A DNA stretch of 64,000 bases, from NCBI GenBank assembly GCA_036345935.2, contig JADWOT020000003.1:21160509-21224508 (forward strand), written 5' to 3'. The stretch comes from Taenia hydatigena (taxonomy: Eukaryota > Platyhelminthes > Cestoda > Cyclophyllidea > Taeniidae). Made by a program: the position numbers and the translations under genes. Each line of letters begins with the position of its first letter. Positions within the stretch are counted from its first letter, which is position 1. This document shows, piece by piece, positions 25,285-37,300 of the stretch. Below the pieces are notes generated by a model. That model had not been told where the DNA came from. It did no database searches and worked only from the letters and a program-made list of their open reading frames with translations.

Positions 25285-28200
25285 TCAGTCGTCGTCGGCA
25301 CCCAGCTTGATCTCACCACTGCGGAACCGTCGAAGCAGATCGACCGCGGATGCACCCGTCTCCAGATGGAGGCGATAGAGGTGGCGAAGGGCGCGAAAAG
25401 CCGCCAAATCGGCGTAGGGTGTACGGGTGAGAGGATCAAGGTAGCGCGCTATTCGACCTGTCAGTGGACAGTGGCGCATCTGTCTCTTTCTCAACGGAGA
25501 GGAAGTGAAACTCGTCCGCTTCCCCGATGTTGTGGTAGCCGTGTAGGAGGGAAAGGCGGCTGCAAATGAGGCTTCGTCGGCAAATGAGACGAGAGTGCGG
25601 GCGCAACGCGCATCGCGCTCCACCAGCATCCGACGCATCTCCACCTCCCTGCAGCAAGACAGCGTCAGTGACCGCAACAGATGTATAAAGACTTCCAGAC
25701 ATTCACGTTCGCTTTATAATAAATAAAGACTGGAAGACCAGTGATAACTCACTATACTTTAACATAATTTGTTAGCTTCTGACATACTAGCTACCCTTGC
25801 AGCTTAGCAAAGTGGCCGCGGAATCAGACTAGCATCCTGACGTAAATTTACGCCAGAAAGTGGTACACACACTTTACCTCCCTTTTTCCGGTTTTCGGCA
25901 CTTAGTAATGAAAAATAATTGTGGTTTCACATATTTTCTTTTGCCGTTGGGGATCGAAGTTTCAGAAACTTTACTCCCATGTCACCTAAACTTTCCAAAA
26001 CAGCATTTCTTTCCAGTCTATTTGCATTTTCCAGTAAAACTATTGGTGTTCTGGTGCCTTTCCAAGTTTATATCCTAGACATCAAAAGTCAAAAGCTTAA
26101 TTCGTTTTCAGCTGGAACGACTCAATAAGACCGAAATCGGCAACTTGGTTCATCAATTTAAGGTGTAGATTTAAATTTTAATATTCTACTAAAAGGACTT
26201 GTAAGCATCCTGAAACAATGTTTAAAAAACGGCGCCAGCCTGCTCGAGGTGCCCGCAGACAGATGCAGAGTGCTTAGAAAACTCACTTGACTAAAGCCAA
26301 GAAAATGAGGTAAAGGGAGAAGTGAGATAATGACATTCAACAATACGAATGCTACTCTGTTATCCACAATCGCAACCAATTCCTAAACAACTGAATCTTC
26401 TATGTATTTAATTTCTTAAGTTAAAGTAGAAAAGAGAAGATGGGAAGCGGCTGACTTGTCTGCATTAACAGAGACGTCGTAGACTTCCGGCTGGTCAGCC
26501 AGAGAGGGAACAGTGAAGCTGTGAGTACGGATCATAGGCTGCTGCGAGACAGTCTTTTGGACGCGAATTTTCTTTCGCTCCACCTCCATGCGCTGATAAC
26601 GGGCTACAAAAGAGGAAGATAATGAGTTGATTTTGAGAAACGTTGCACTTGAAATGCACCACTTAGAATGCGGACATTTAGGTTTTTGGAGTAGCTTTAC
26701 ACGATAAATTGAACAGGATGCTGCATAATGATAATTTGGAATCGAATGAAGAGGCGGCAATTGATGTACTTAGGCGATTGCCGCTAAATTATGGTCCAGA
26801 GAGTGCTTGAATACGCTTCTGCGTTGAGCCAATTCTGAAGATAAATGGGTAACCTTATTTTAAGGCCATTTAAAGATTGAACAACAATATGATAACGACC
26901 CAGGCAACGTGCGAATAAAAGTCCTTATAATGGATTGAGTCTGTTGTAGAAAAATCGTCCGTAGAAATAATAATAATAAGGATGGCAGGCAACACAACTA
27001 ATTCCCCTTTTTAACCCGTAATTAACACCGGGATTAATTAAAATGCAGAACGCTCGACATAAAATATTAATATATGAACTGGACAAAAACTTAGTTCGAG
27101 AAATTTGGGCTAAAACTCCAAGTGATTCCATTATGCATGCGCGACAAGTCGGCTCATTCATTACTTGGCAAAACCTTTGATACAAGAGGACTCAATTCAT
27201 ATAGATATACTAAATAACTGAATTTTCTGCGAGAGCTGAATCGAATAACAATCGCATGCACCGCTCGTCCATGATAGCTTTAACTTTATCTAGGAGCCAA
27301 ATAGCGAAATCCCGCAGAACCACTGATCTGCGGAGAATGTGAGTCACTTACCAAGGGAGCGCTTGTTGATCTCCTCGGTGATCTTGGCCTCTGCAAGGAG
27401 CTCCTCCTGGGTGAGACGGCGTACCTCTGGGAGGTTCTTGCGCTGCGCGATCTCCGCCATCAAGGCCTTCCGTTTCACTGCTGTCACCTCTGCGTTCATA
27501 TTCGACGCCTGCCGTCGGTGTATCGCCGTCTCCGTAGCCCGTACGGTGCTTGCCCGCAGCTTACGGTTTTCTGCAAATACAAAAGGGTAACATCAGCTCT
27601 ATCTAATAAGCACTGGTATCGACGTAATAATACGGTGCGGTGATGAGACTTCCAAGCGGCCGTCGCAGGAACCCATCAAACAAGGTGCATATTTGCTATT
27701 TCCGCACTAGCGGCAACACGATTTGATGAAATGATAATAAAATTGCGGTAGCTATTCCAATAGCTACTGGTAGCATCTAGAGTAAAAGGCTGGATAAGAC
27801 ACATTGCCACTAGTTCCGAAAAATGTCAGAGCCGTTATAAATCGTGGTAGCATTTGGAGGATAATATCGTAGTTTAAACAATAGTTGGAGGTCGCATTAA
27901 AAAGATATTATGGCCAGCTAATGAGCAAAAAAAAAACAATGAAATGGGAGTGGAAACAGTTATTTTGCACTAGAAAACATCATACTTATACAGTTCATTT
28001 TAATGGTTCTGCAAACACCTCAGCAGGCTGGCCAAAGCCAGCAGTTCTATTGATGCAGTGAAACTTGAATAAAATGTAGTGCGTTCTCATACTAGCTGTG
28101 TGGACAATTTTATTAATACCATTAAAGTAAAAAAATGCCGGTGGATCAACAACTATGCCATGAACGAAACTACAAAAAGTAATTCGGTCGCTTACTAATT

Positions 28201-28776
28201 CCAAAGAATCGGTAATGCAGATTAAAGGCATAAAAAATCTCAGTTCTGATAGACAAAACGCTCACCTGCTGTGGCTTCAGCCAGAGTCTCTTCACCTTCT
28301 GCAATCGTTTTAATCCGCGATTTCGACTCAGACTTGATTTTCTCGTTCGCTTCTTTCTTGACCTTTGGTTCCTACCAGACATTAATACAAAATTCGGCTT
28401 ATCGGAGGTACAAAAAAGAAGCCATCGCATACACACTCACCTTATAGCTTTTCGTAACGATCCTCCGCGTGCGTCGCTTCCTCTTCTCATCATCCAGCGC
28501 CTCACCGCCACTTCCATCGTCTTCATCCTCCTCTTCTTCAGTGTCAGCAAAGTCCGTGTCAATGGAGTCATGACCCGAGCTCTCTGATTCGTAGTCATTA
28601 TCATTTTCTTCCTATCAAGAGAAGGATGTTAAAAGGAGGCAAAATCTACAAACCTCCGCAAAACCACCATAGGCACTGGTGTAAAAATCGTCTTCCTCCT
28701 CTTCATTTAACAGCCGAGCCATTCTAGAACCCGCATTAGGCCGACGGCTCCTCGTCATTGTCACCGAATTCAACAT
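25285..28776 (-). CDS. VPS72: VPS72/YL1, H2A.Z-exchange complex subunit
   Basis: Six minus-strand exons join in phase: 28776-28654, 28611-28441, 28371-28266, 27570-27352, 26603-26456, 25648-25285, giving 376 residues (human 364). YL1 is the H2A.Z-binding subunit of the SWR1/SRCAP and TIP60 chromatin complexes and acts in the nucleus. Order: basic start with RLLNEEEEDDFY.SAYGGF, a long acidic stretch (FADTEEEEDEDDG, about 60-80), the basic block KRKRRTRRIVTKSYK, a coiled, charged middle with LTQEELLAEAKITEEIN and RYQRMEVERKK, then HSFTVPSLADQPE, and the C-terminal YL1_C domain (CPLTGRIARYLDPLTRTPYADLAAFRALR). The last residues are acidic (LGADDD). The start is the first ATG after a strong 3' splice site. 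Compactness with NDUFS4 upstream suggests a shared precursor. Confidence 0.95.
25649..26455 (-). other. VPS72 intron 5
   Basis: An 807-nt phase 2 intron (donor ACAA|GTCAGC, acceptor CTTGCTGCAG). The donor is weak but the phase and YL1 alignment fit. Confidence 0.75.
26604..27351 (-). other. VPS72 intron 4
   Basis: A 748-nt phase 1 intron (donor CTTG|GTAAGT, acceptor CTTTTGTAG) that splits the conserved AKITEEIN...RYQRMEVERKK block. Confidence 0.88.
27571..28265 (-). other. VPS72 intron 3
   Basis: A 695-nt phase 1 intron (donor GCAG|GTGAGC, acceptor GTATTTGCAG). Nothing else recognised. Confidence 0.88.
28612..28653 (-). other. 42-nt first intron of VPS72
   Basis: Donor GAG|GTTTGT and acceptor TTGATAG, phase 0. 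Removal joins YGGFAE to EENDNDYE, as in human YGGFTEESGDDEY. Confidence 0.88.
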
Positions 28777-28956
28777 ACTTATTGCTTCTATGAAAAATAA
28801 GAAACTTCACATAATAGGCTCCAAGGATTCAATATTTGGGAAGGGAACAGAAAGTAGATTTGCACCAGCTACTTTATTTACAATTAAAACGAATGCATGT
28901 TAAGCTACACAAATGTTAGTTGGATGATACTAGGCTTCAGGGGTGGAGCGAACTGT
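28777..28956 (-). promoter_or_regulatory. 180-bp NDUFS4-VPS72 junction with polyA signal and 3' splice site
   Basis: Between the NDUFS4 stop and the VPS72 ATG lie AATAAA (28878-28873) and, 14 nt before the VPS72 ATG, a pyrimidine-rich acceptor TTATTTTTCATAG. This order is what a flatworm polycistron resolved by polyadenylation and spliced-leader trans-splicing needs. There is little room for a separate promoter. Confidence 0.6.
28873..28878 (-). terminator. NDUFS4 polyA signal (AATAAA)
   Basis: AATAAA on the minus strand, about 80 nt downstream of the NDUFS4 stop. Confidence 0.7.
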
Positions 28957-29745
28957 CTACTTGCAGGAACGACGAGTGCGTTTGTCCCACGAGAAATTGG
29001 CCGCATAGCTCTTCGGTTTCACGGTGGTCTTTTTCGGGTTCTCAATAAAGTAATTCCAGCCTTGACTTTTGCAGTAGGCTATAGCAGATCCGACATCATG
29101 AAAATCCATTGAAAAGTTGGAAAGGGGATCACCGGTGCTAGCCCAGCCCATTAGGGGGTTCTCCCATCGTCCCAGATTATCCACCTCAATGCGCCACTTG
29201 TTAGAGCCAAAAGTGCCGGACTGCGTAGCCGATTTGCTTGGCATATAGATGCGAATGGTTCGATTTTCTAACTGTTCAGTGGGTATGCTTCCTAGAGGCG
29301 TAATATCAGTGTCTTTCGGAACAGTTACAGTGTCTGTCATTGAGAAATCAGGTGCCTTTTTCATGATCGCTTGAGCCTGGATAGAAGATAACAATTAAGT
29401 ATGTACGACACAAGACATCAAAACCCAAATCTGTACACTCCGTAAATGAGCAGTTAAGGGATCCGTAACAGCAGCCATTCAAATATTGATAATGAAAGCC
29501 ACATTTGAAAACAGTCCATGTAATCAAATTTTACCAAGGAAAAAATGGACTAAAGAATCACACCTGAAACGGACCTCGTATTTTGAATCGTGCATCCTAG
29601 TTCTAAATTGAGAGTCGACCTCATCGAGTAGGGCGCGACGAAGTTCCAAGGTCATTTTAGCAGGAGGTGTCTTTGCAACGATAAATCTGACAGGCAACAT
29701 TATCTTTTGCCGAAGCGAAAGGTTTGGACGACGAAAAAGCGCCAT
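28957..29745 (-). CDS. NDUFS4: NADH dehydrogenase iron-sulfur protein 4 (complex I, 18 kDa)
   Basis: Two minus-strand exons, 29745-29575 and 29376-28957, give 196 residues (human 175). NDUFS4 is an accessory subunit near the N-module of mitochondrial complex I and is needed for its assembly and stability. The second exon carries the family core: ITPLGSIPTEQLENRTIRIYMPS, SGTFGSNKWRIEVDN, RWENPLMGWASTGDPLSN, and the C-terminal KSYAANFSWDKRTR. The first exon begins MALFRRPNLSLRQKIMLPVR, basic and without acidic residues, as expected of a mitochondrial presequence; the rest of this exon is not conserved. The join uses a weak donor (TACGAG|GTCCGT) with a good acceptor (TTCTATCCAG), phase 0; the nearby GTGTGA donor would shift frame into a stop. 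VPS72 follows after only 180 bp. Confidence 0.93.
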
Positions 29746-30084
29746 TCTTTGGACGTACACAAGTTAGCCCCAATCGAAGACCAGCAGATGCAACTCTACT
29801 CCGAATGACCCACACTGATATACTATAAGTTAAAACATATTATGGCTTAAGACAAATGTTAGCTTACAAATTTTCACGAGTGGAATTTAAGTTTAGTTAC
29901 TTAAAATGTTTGCTTTAATTTTTAAGGATATTAGGGGTTATTCTTCTGTTTTTAGGTTATGATTTGATCTTTCGCTTTTTCTTCAAATGCCATTGAAATT
30001 TACTCCTTTGCTGATCGTCTGTACTGCATTCGGGAGTTTTGCCTATACATTTTTAGGCTCTGGAAACTATTTTGTGGACGAGAG

Positions 30085-30195
30085 AAGGCATTATCCGGAC
30101 AGAATGTGCATTTCAACCTACAAAATTTTGAGGGCTACCGACACGGCTTAAAGGCCAGACCGTCTGAAAGACGGAGTTGAACAAGCAAGTACAAT
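30085..30195 (+). repeat. Dispersed repeat copy A
   Basis: Shares CGGACAGAAT.TG.CATTTCAA, GGGCTACYGACAC, GGCCAG and a following 6-bp hairpin (30160-30165 with 30169-30174) plus TT.AACAA.CAA with the copy at 56430-56580. Copy A lacks about 45 nt present in that copy. No ORF; family unknown to me. Confidence 0.55.
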
Positions 30196-30459
30196 AATGC
30201 ATATTCACTTACGTATCTGGATTTTGTCCATATTAAGGCCGCCTCATCCTTAAAATTAAGCTAAGGCTAATCTACTTAACATGTTTCCTGACATTTTGAT
30301 TGCAGTTATTGTATTTAAGTGATCTGTATAATGGCTTATCGTATGTGAAGATGTTCTATGGATATAGGTTTCAAGTTAGTTTTTACCTACTTAACAGCTT
30401 TGTGATCTTTACGAAACATCTGACGTCGTTGGTTAATTTAGCTATAGCCATAATGATTG

Positions 30460-30640
30460 TAGCGTCCCAAGGCTCCCTCGAAAGCGAAAGAAGACAGAAT
30501 GCCAAAGTGGAAAATATATATGTAACGGACAGAGGGAAATAAGCTGCTGACATGGCCCGGATGCCAGCCTACGCAGCTAGGGCAATACGGCCATCTCTGT
30601 GACCCTGACCGAGACCGGCAGTCCAAACAAACAAAGTATT
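30460..30640 (+). repeat. Dispersed repeat copy C (diverged)
   Basis: Resembles the 56430 copy more loosely: GTCCCAAGGCT start, GACAGAATGCC, GCTGCTGACAT..CCCGGATGCCAG and TCCAAACAAACAA end. Lies about 370 bp from copy A in the same orientation. Confidence 0.4.
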
Positions 30641-30893
30641 GCAAAGACAACCCCGAAATCACGTTAGGAACTTTTTGTACATTCCATTCGCCGACTAAAT
30701 CTAAGTATCCTTTGAATGCATTCATATGCTTGAAGAAAAATAGGATTTGCTAATTTTACAGGCCCTTAAACTAAGATATTTTGTGCCCATAAAGAATAAG
30801 TGTTGATATCGTTCTTTTTTCAAACATCACTAACTTTTCACAATATTTTATTCAGGGTAATTTAAAGCACAGCCACATAAGCCATTAAAAGAA

Positions 30894-30899
30894 TTTATT
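30894..30899 (-). terminator. Candidate polyA signal of the kettin-like gene
   Basis: AATAAA on the minus strand, about 425 nt after the TGA at 31324-31322. A second lies at 30847-30852. Confidence 0.4.
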
Positions 30900-31321
30900 C
30901 TATCAGCAGCACGATTAGGGAAGATAAATAAATAAGGCATCAAAGAAAGAAAGAAGTATCGATCAGAAGTGTGGCATCATTGTCTTCTGCCAAGAGTAAG
31001 CGCATCAATTTCTAGCAGCAATTTGCATTTTTTTTGCCGGAAATTCTCATCTTCCTCTGTCTCATAACAGCCGACACATGATGAGCATCAGGCAAAGCGA
31101 AATGAAGCTAAGTTCCTTGGGTGCGTAGGCGAAAAGTCCATTTTCTAGAGCGGCAGAGGAGGTGTAGCAGAAGAAGGAACGGTGTCTACCTTAACAGCGG
31201 GTTTCACGCGGATGAAGAAGGAGGAGGTAGTTAATGAAAGGGCACTGACTGGAAAGGGTTTTGAGAGAATCAGGGTGCTTAGCGGGTATTGATCCTGACT
31301 TCATAGCATCGGCCTCTCCGC

Positions 31322-34300
31322 TCACAACTCGATCTGGAATTCAGCACTCGTCTCCGTCACGCTGTATTGCCCGTCTGGCTGAACGATCTCTGCATTCTGT
31401 GGGATGCGAAAAATTATTGAATTTGTGTTCCTGGACTTTCGTATTATTGAAACTCCTTCAAGGTGAATTCATTGCTAGAATATCAACCATATATAAGGTT
31501 TCTTTTAAATTCCCCTATTGTACTAACTTATTGTCATCAACTCAAGTCAGCTGAAAAGCAGTAGCTAAGGCGTGGCTGAAGGCTGATTTCAGTAGTCATG
31601 CCTTCTACACATCGAGAGCGAAGGTGCATTTTATATCACCCAATCAGCCTTACCCCGAGCCCGTATTGCGGCTTCACAGGTTCAGGTGGCGCTGGTGCTT
31701 GTTGCTGTTGCGGTGGTGGTGGTGGGGGCGGTGGCGGTGGCGGTGCTTGCGCATGCGGCTGTGGTGCTGACGGTTGCTTTTAGCAAGAAGAAAAATTCAA
31801 GCGCCTTGCGGAAGCGAGGAAATTCCATGCTTATGCTCAATCATGCAAGCAAAACTGGTTCAAGCCGGTGCTAAGAGCATTTTTGTAATATTAATCAACT
31901 TTTATTGATAGCATGATAAGCTGGGCCTATTAAACGACCGAAATTTCTAATGATTCTAACTGTTAAATCTTGGTTTATGAGTGTAAGCCTGTTTTATAAT
32001 TTTTGATCATTTAATTATTTGACCACCTAATTTACCCAAAGCCAAGTTGCCCTCTGACCTCAAATGCAAGGGCGTGAGGGCGAGACCAAGTCGAAGACGT
32101 ATACGGTGAGAGCCCTATGCGTCATAAAGTTAATATCTGCCGGATTTCGCAATATCATTTTGATTTCTTATGACTGTGGCTGTAATGCCGTATTTTTACC
32201 TGTAGTCGGTGTGGTTTTTCATGATTGCTACTTTTTACATCGTTTGAATGGCTTTCACCATGAAAGAGATGAGTCTAAATTGTACTGCGATCCATTAATT
32301 TATTCACCACTCATATTCTCCAACCCCTGCCTAGTTCATGATTCGGTCCATTTGGATTGTCAAGAAAATGCCAATAACGTGACCTACCTCAGCTACATTT
32401 TGTTGCATTGATTGAATAGGCGGTTGCTGCGGCTGTGGTGGTGGTTGCGGTTTCGGTGCCTGCTGTTGATATTGCACTTGCGGCTGTGGTCGTGGCGCCA
32501 CCGGGGCTGGGGCCGAGGTCGGCTGGCTCGCTCGCATCAGGTCGCCTTGGAGGGAGCGACGGTTCGAGCGGAGCGATGCTTGCACCTGGGCATACATTAG
32601 TTCCGTGTCGTTCAGGCCCTCCGTTTGGCTATTTTCTTAAATTTGGGAGGAGAACAATGTTGTGTAATCCACTATTTCCATTTGCCATGCAGCTTTTGGC
32701 CTTCTACTGCTCAGAGGAGATTTAGAGGTCTTTTACGAGGAATTTGCCAAAATCACCATTCATGCAGCCTATGTCAATACTAAATGTTATTCACATCCTA
32801 TCCAAGAGGAAATTGACATTAGATTTACACCGCTTCCCCCTCTAAAGTCATCCTGATATTCAGGTGCACGCTTCGTTTAAAATGGCAACAATAGAACTGG
32901 CTGATGCGACCTTGTAAAATACGTTTTCAACTACTCAATGGTCGGCCCAACCCCTCTAACTATCGTAAAAATTACAATTCTTTAGCAAAGTAAACAGTAA
33001 ACCTGAACATCGCTGATATTTGTTCAGAATTTGATTGCCTCAGCCTGAAGAAAATTTTATCGAAAAAGAGTCTGATTAAGACCCCAAATAACTAAGTATT
33101 TGTGAACTCACTTCGTTCTAGTTTGCGCAGTTCGAGAACCTTTGGTTTGGATTTCTCGAAAGCATTCTTCAACTCCTCACTGCGTTCCACACGCTTAAGG
33201 CTTGCCATGCGTCTAAACGGATTTTCTAAGTGGAAAGAAGAAGAGAGGCAACAATGATTCTAAATTGAGAAAATTGGCTTCGCCATATTTGATTCAATTT
33301 TTTGATCAAAACCTACAAAAGATAATTTTGTGCACGGAATATTAAGTCTCACTTGTTTCTGCCTTTTATGGTTCAACATTTAGTCCTTTGCTAAATAGTT
33401 AGTAGAAGCTAGTGGTTTAGCATCTTCCAGGGTCAAAAGAAACCTGAAACGACTTGGGTTTGGCAACGGCGAAGTGGTGTGGAGGCGAAAAAAGAACTGA
33501 CAAAATAAGCGACTCCAGAACGGCAATTTACGATGCTCGGCATTAGTTAGTGCTAAAAAGTGAACTTTTACAAGTGCGATTAACCGAGATGGATGGAGGT
33601 GAGTCCGTTAAAATCGAAATGACCCCGTCAACAGGTTGGCTTGGTTACTTTCACGTCATTTTAACCGCAAAAAGAGCACTCGTAATCGACAGATGGTTCT
33701 CTTCTTACTATTTGTATGCTACTAGTTTCTCGACCCTTCTGTACGCTAGCGGTAAAGGGTAACTAAGGCGCAATGGACGGGGAGAAAGTGTCCAATTTTA
33801 ATTAAAAGGGGCTAAGGGAGGGGTGACTCACCGGGCGCGACGTGTTTGAGGTCGGGTCGGTAGTCGGGTTGTGGGTCGATGAAGAGAGTACACTCTGATG
33901 CGACCTCGCCCAAGTTGTTTTTCGCCACTGCAGTCACTGTATACTCTCCAGGCGGTCCGCAGCGGTTAAACTCCAGATAGCTGATGCCACCGTCATTGTA
34001 GATGCGCCAAGCGCCACTGCCTCCGCTCTACCCGTGTGAAGAAATGAGGATTTCTCTTAATCCGAAAAATTGGCATATGCACTTCCAGCATCATATGCTT
34101 GTGATGCTCTAAACATGGGACAGCTTGTGTAAATTCGTTACAATAAATACTGCGCAAAAAGATCGGTTGAGTCTAGAGCAGCGCAATAAATTGAAGCTAC
34201 TCTCAGTCTGAGGACAATAGGCGTAATAAAAGGACTGTGGAACGTGTAGGTCGTCGGTTTGCCCCTGAGACTCTCGCCGAGAACGCAATGGTCGCGGCTA

Positions 34301-37300
34301 TCAAAAAGGCACCAAAAATGTTGTTATGACGCCCTACAGTGGATTTAACTTATCATTTCGCGTTTCCTCCCAGAAATACTGGAACGGCTGCATGGTATTT
34401 CAGCTGTTCGCCTGACATTAACCTCTCACAGATGTTGCAAACCGCACAAACCTATGATGTATAGCATCAGCTTCGGTACTCTCATTTACCACCATCTAGA
34501 TTCGGAATCGCGAATTGGATTATTCATTTGGACGCTGTGGAAATATCATAAGAAATCCGCTTAGTTTGTCGACGGAACATAATGACCAGCAATGGATCGG
34601 ATAGTTGGAGCTCAATTAAAGTGTTATGCAAAGGCAACTTTGAATCAATTCTCTGCATGTATCTGAACACAGAAACATCAAAAGGAGGCTTTATTTTCGT
34701 ACCAGTCGTAACCCTCACTCAAGTCCATCTATAAAACACCGCGATCAGAGATGATCCAAGACCCCGTTTGCAAGCAACTGCGTGGCACATACGTCGTTCT
34801 CTTCTCACGAATAAATCCTGTTTACCAATCTCACTACCTTTAAAGTTATTTTTTACTTTACCGAATTCGCGAAAATAGTGCTGTTAATGAATGCTAACTT
34901 TTCTGCGATAAAAAACTGAAATTGAGGGTAATAGTTGGCGCAAGAACCTGTTGGTGTAGACGCTCGCAGTTAGACCGAAAAATGAACTTGTGTCAACCTG
35001 ATCAACATTAGTCGCAAGCAGTCAGTGGTAAATTAACCTACACCCACTCTTGCCAACTCAAACAGTTAGTGCTGGCTGTGATTAAAGAACGCCAAATGAA
35101 TTTCACCACTACCTTGCAAGAAGGTAAACCGACTAAATCCTTTTCTGCCTACCTCTCGTAATCATGATTTGTCGAGTACTTCCATTCCTACAGTTTCGTA
35201 GCTTTGCGTAAGAAACTTTCACAAGAAAGTGGTATTTTTGCGTTTTTTATTGATCAAATTTTTGGGTCTGAATTCTACTTTCTTTTTTATGCGTCTCGTA
35301 CACTTCAGTGCAATATTTTTACATTCGTTTTTGTAGAACCTATCCACTGGGAAAGACCATAATTTAAGTGTACCCGTTTGACTGGTTGTCGATTCATAGT
35401 GGGAAATTTCCAAACCATAATATTTATAAAATAAAAATATGAGATGACTTGGGGGAGGCTGTTAAACCGATTTGTCAGCTTACTCTCTAGCGAGTGGCCA
35501 ACTTTCGCAAAATGACTTATCAACTTCAAAAAAATGCTTGAAGCGACCTACAAAATTGGTTACGACAATCCTTGTTGAAAAATATTAGCTTAACGTCGAT
35601 CCTAGACAGTCCCTTCTTCTTTATATCAAGTTTTGAGCCCAAACATCGTATTCTCTATCGCTTATTCAAATCCTTTGAAAAGATAATTAAAAACATGGTG
35701 TTGCAGTGGCCTCATTTGGGAAAAAGGTCCGAAATCGGTTAGATGCGATTTCTGTTATGCTACACAACATAGAAGAGGTGTTACGGATTGCGACTTGTCT
35801 TATTTGACTAAAACATCATACAAGTGACCAACCTCTAAAATAGGCAGCGAGTTCAGAGTAGCGTGCGTTAAATGCAAACTGCTATACATAGAGAGCACAA
35901 TGAAAATGTAGGCAGACTCACTGTGGGCAAAACATCGCCGTTGATGAGCCACTGGACACGAGGGTGTGGAAACCCGCCGGCCTTGACGAGGAGACGCACT
36001 GGGGAGCCCTCAATGGCAGTTGTATTCTTCGGCGCCAGTTCAAAGCTTGGTGGTGCAGGGTGCTGCTCAGCCTCCGTGTAGCGTTGGTCTTGCCTACAAC
36101 ACGCAATCGACCGATCGCAAATAGCGCAATGGCCAGTGCTGCCTAGCTGATTAGTCTCTAAGTGCGTGATATCCAACTCTGCTGGATAGTATTGGGAGGA
36201 GAAGTTTCTAGCCCTTCACCTATATGACCTGACTGATCTGATCAGCTGGCTTGAACTCTTTTTAAGTAATGGAAGCAATTATTTAAACTGGACAGAAAAC
36301 TCCGTGAGCCAGCAAGGTAACTTCCAGAGGCGCCAAAGTGGTTGAAGACAGTGCTTTAGTGATGATCATCCAACCAAATTATGTGAACGGAACAAAATTT
36401 TTTTAAACAGGTTTGCGCCCCTCCAGCGTCTCGGCTGCGCACAATTCAACCAATCGGAGGGCAGTAAGTGACTGTCGTCCCGATTGGCTATTAAACATTA
36501 ACTGCCCTCAGCACCCGATTTGTGCTTTGATTGCAACGGAGGGAGGCTCATCTTGGTTTCAAACAGTGGTATCAGTGTGGGTAAATCTAATGCGCCTCCT
36601 TTTGAAAACTGTATCGAAACTCTGCACATTAAAACTCAATACATTATTATTTATGCGAAGTTACTACCACATTTTGCATTTGTCCCAATATAGACCTCAA
36701 ATAAAAACAGGACTAGAGCGATTGAATTAAATACTTCCATCATGCGTACTTCCCAAATGCATTTTTTTAGTAGGCATTGCCTTTTTCGCATTCTGGGATT
36801 CGTCGTTCACCTCGTTTGAGCGCAATACTCGCAAAATTTCTTATTGACGAAAGCCTCACAATTTTTGTGCATAAAAAAGTTCCTATTGAACTTTAAAGGA
36901 TCATCGTTAATTCTGTTGAGATGATAAAAGCAGGTGGATTTGTGAAAGGAATAAATACTGAATCCTCAAAATTTGACAATCTCATTTTAATTACCTAGGG
37001 AAAGAGATCGGGGAAGGCTTTTTCCAAAGAGACCTTGTACCTTGCTAGTGGCCTATTAATTGATACTGAAAATGAAGTATGTCAACACAAATCCACATTA
37101 TTCAATGCTAGCTAATTGCTTTTATGTGAACTTACCAGTAAGCAAGCTGGTTTTAAGGATGCTACTCCATTTTGAAGCAAAGCATACGCACCAGGATGCT
37201 CTTATATCCATGATCAAGATGGATAGCCAGGTAGGATTGAATGGAAAATGGAAGAGCCTAATTTCTAAGCCCAGAGGTAATTATTCATATGAGAGATGTG

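Larger units (their letters stand above)
29746..31321. other. Intergenic region between the muscle Ig gene and NDUFS4, with dispersed repeats
   Basis: About 1.6 kb. It contains two members of a dispersed repeat (about 30085-30195 and 30460-30640) and candidate polyA signals for the upstream Ig gene (30894-30899, 30847-30852). No protein-coding exon recognised. Confidence 0.6.

Noticed and set aside
30085..30195. Hammerhead ribozyme, as carried by some schistosome SINEs
   Set aside because: The CUGANGA and GAAA core elements were not found in the required arrangement in either repeat copy.
36413..36730. 105-codon plus ORF
   Set aside because: Intronic, no conserved motif, amino-acid composition like translated non-coding DNA.
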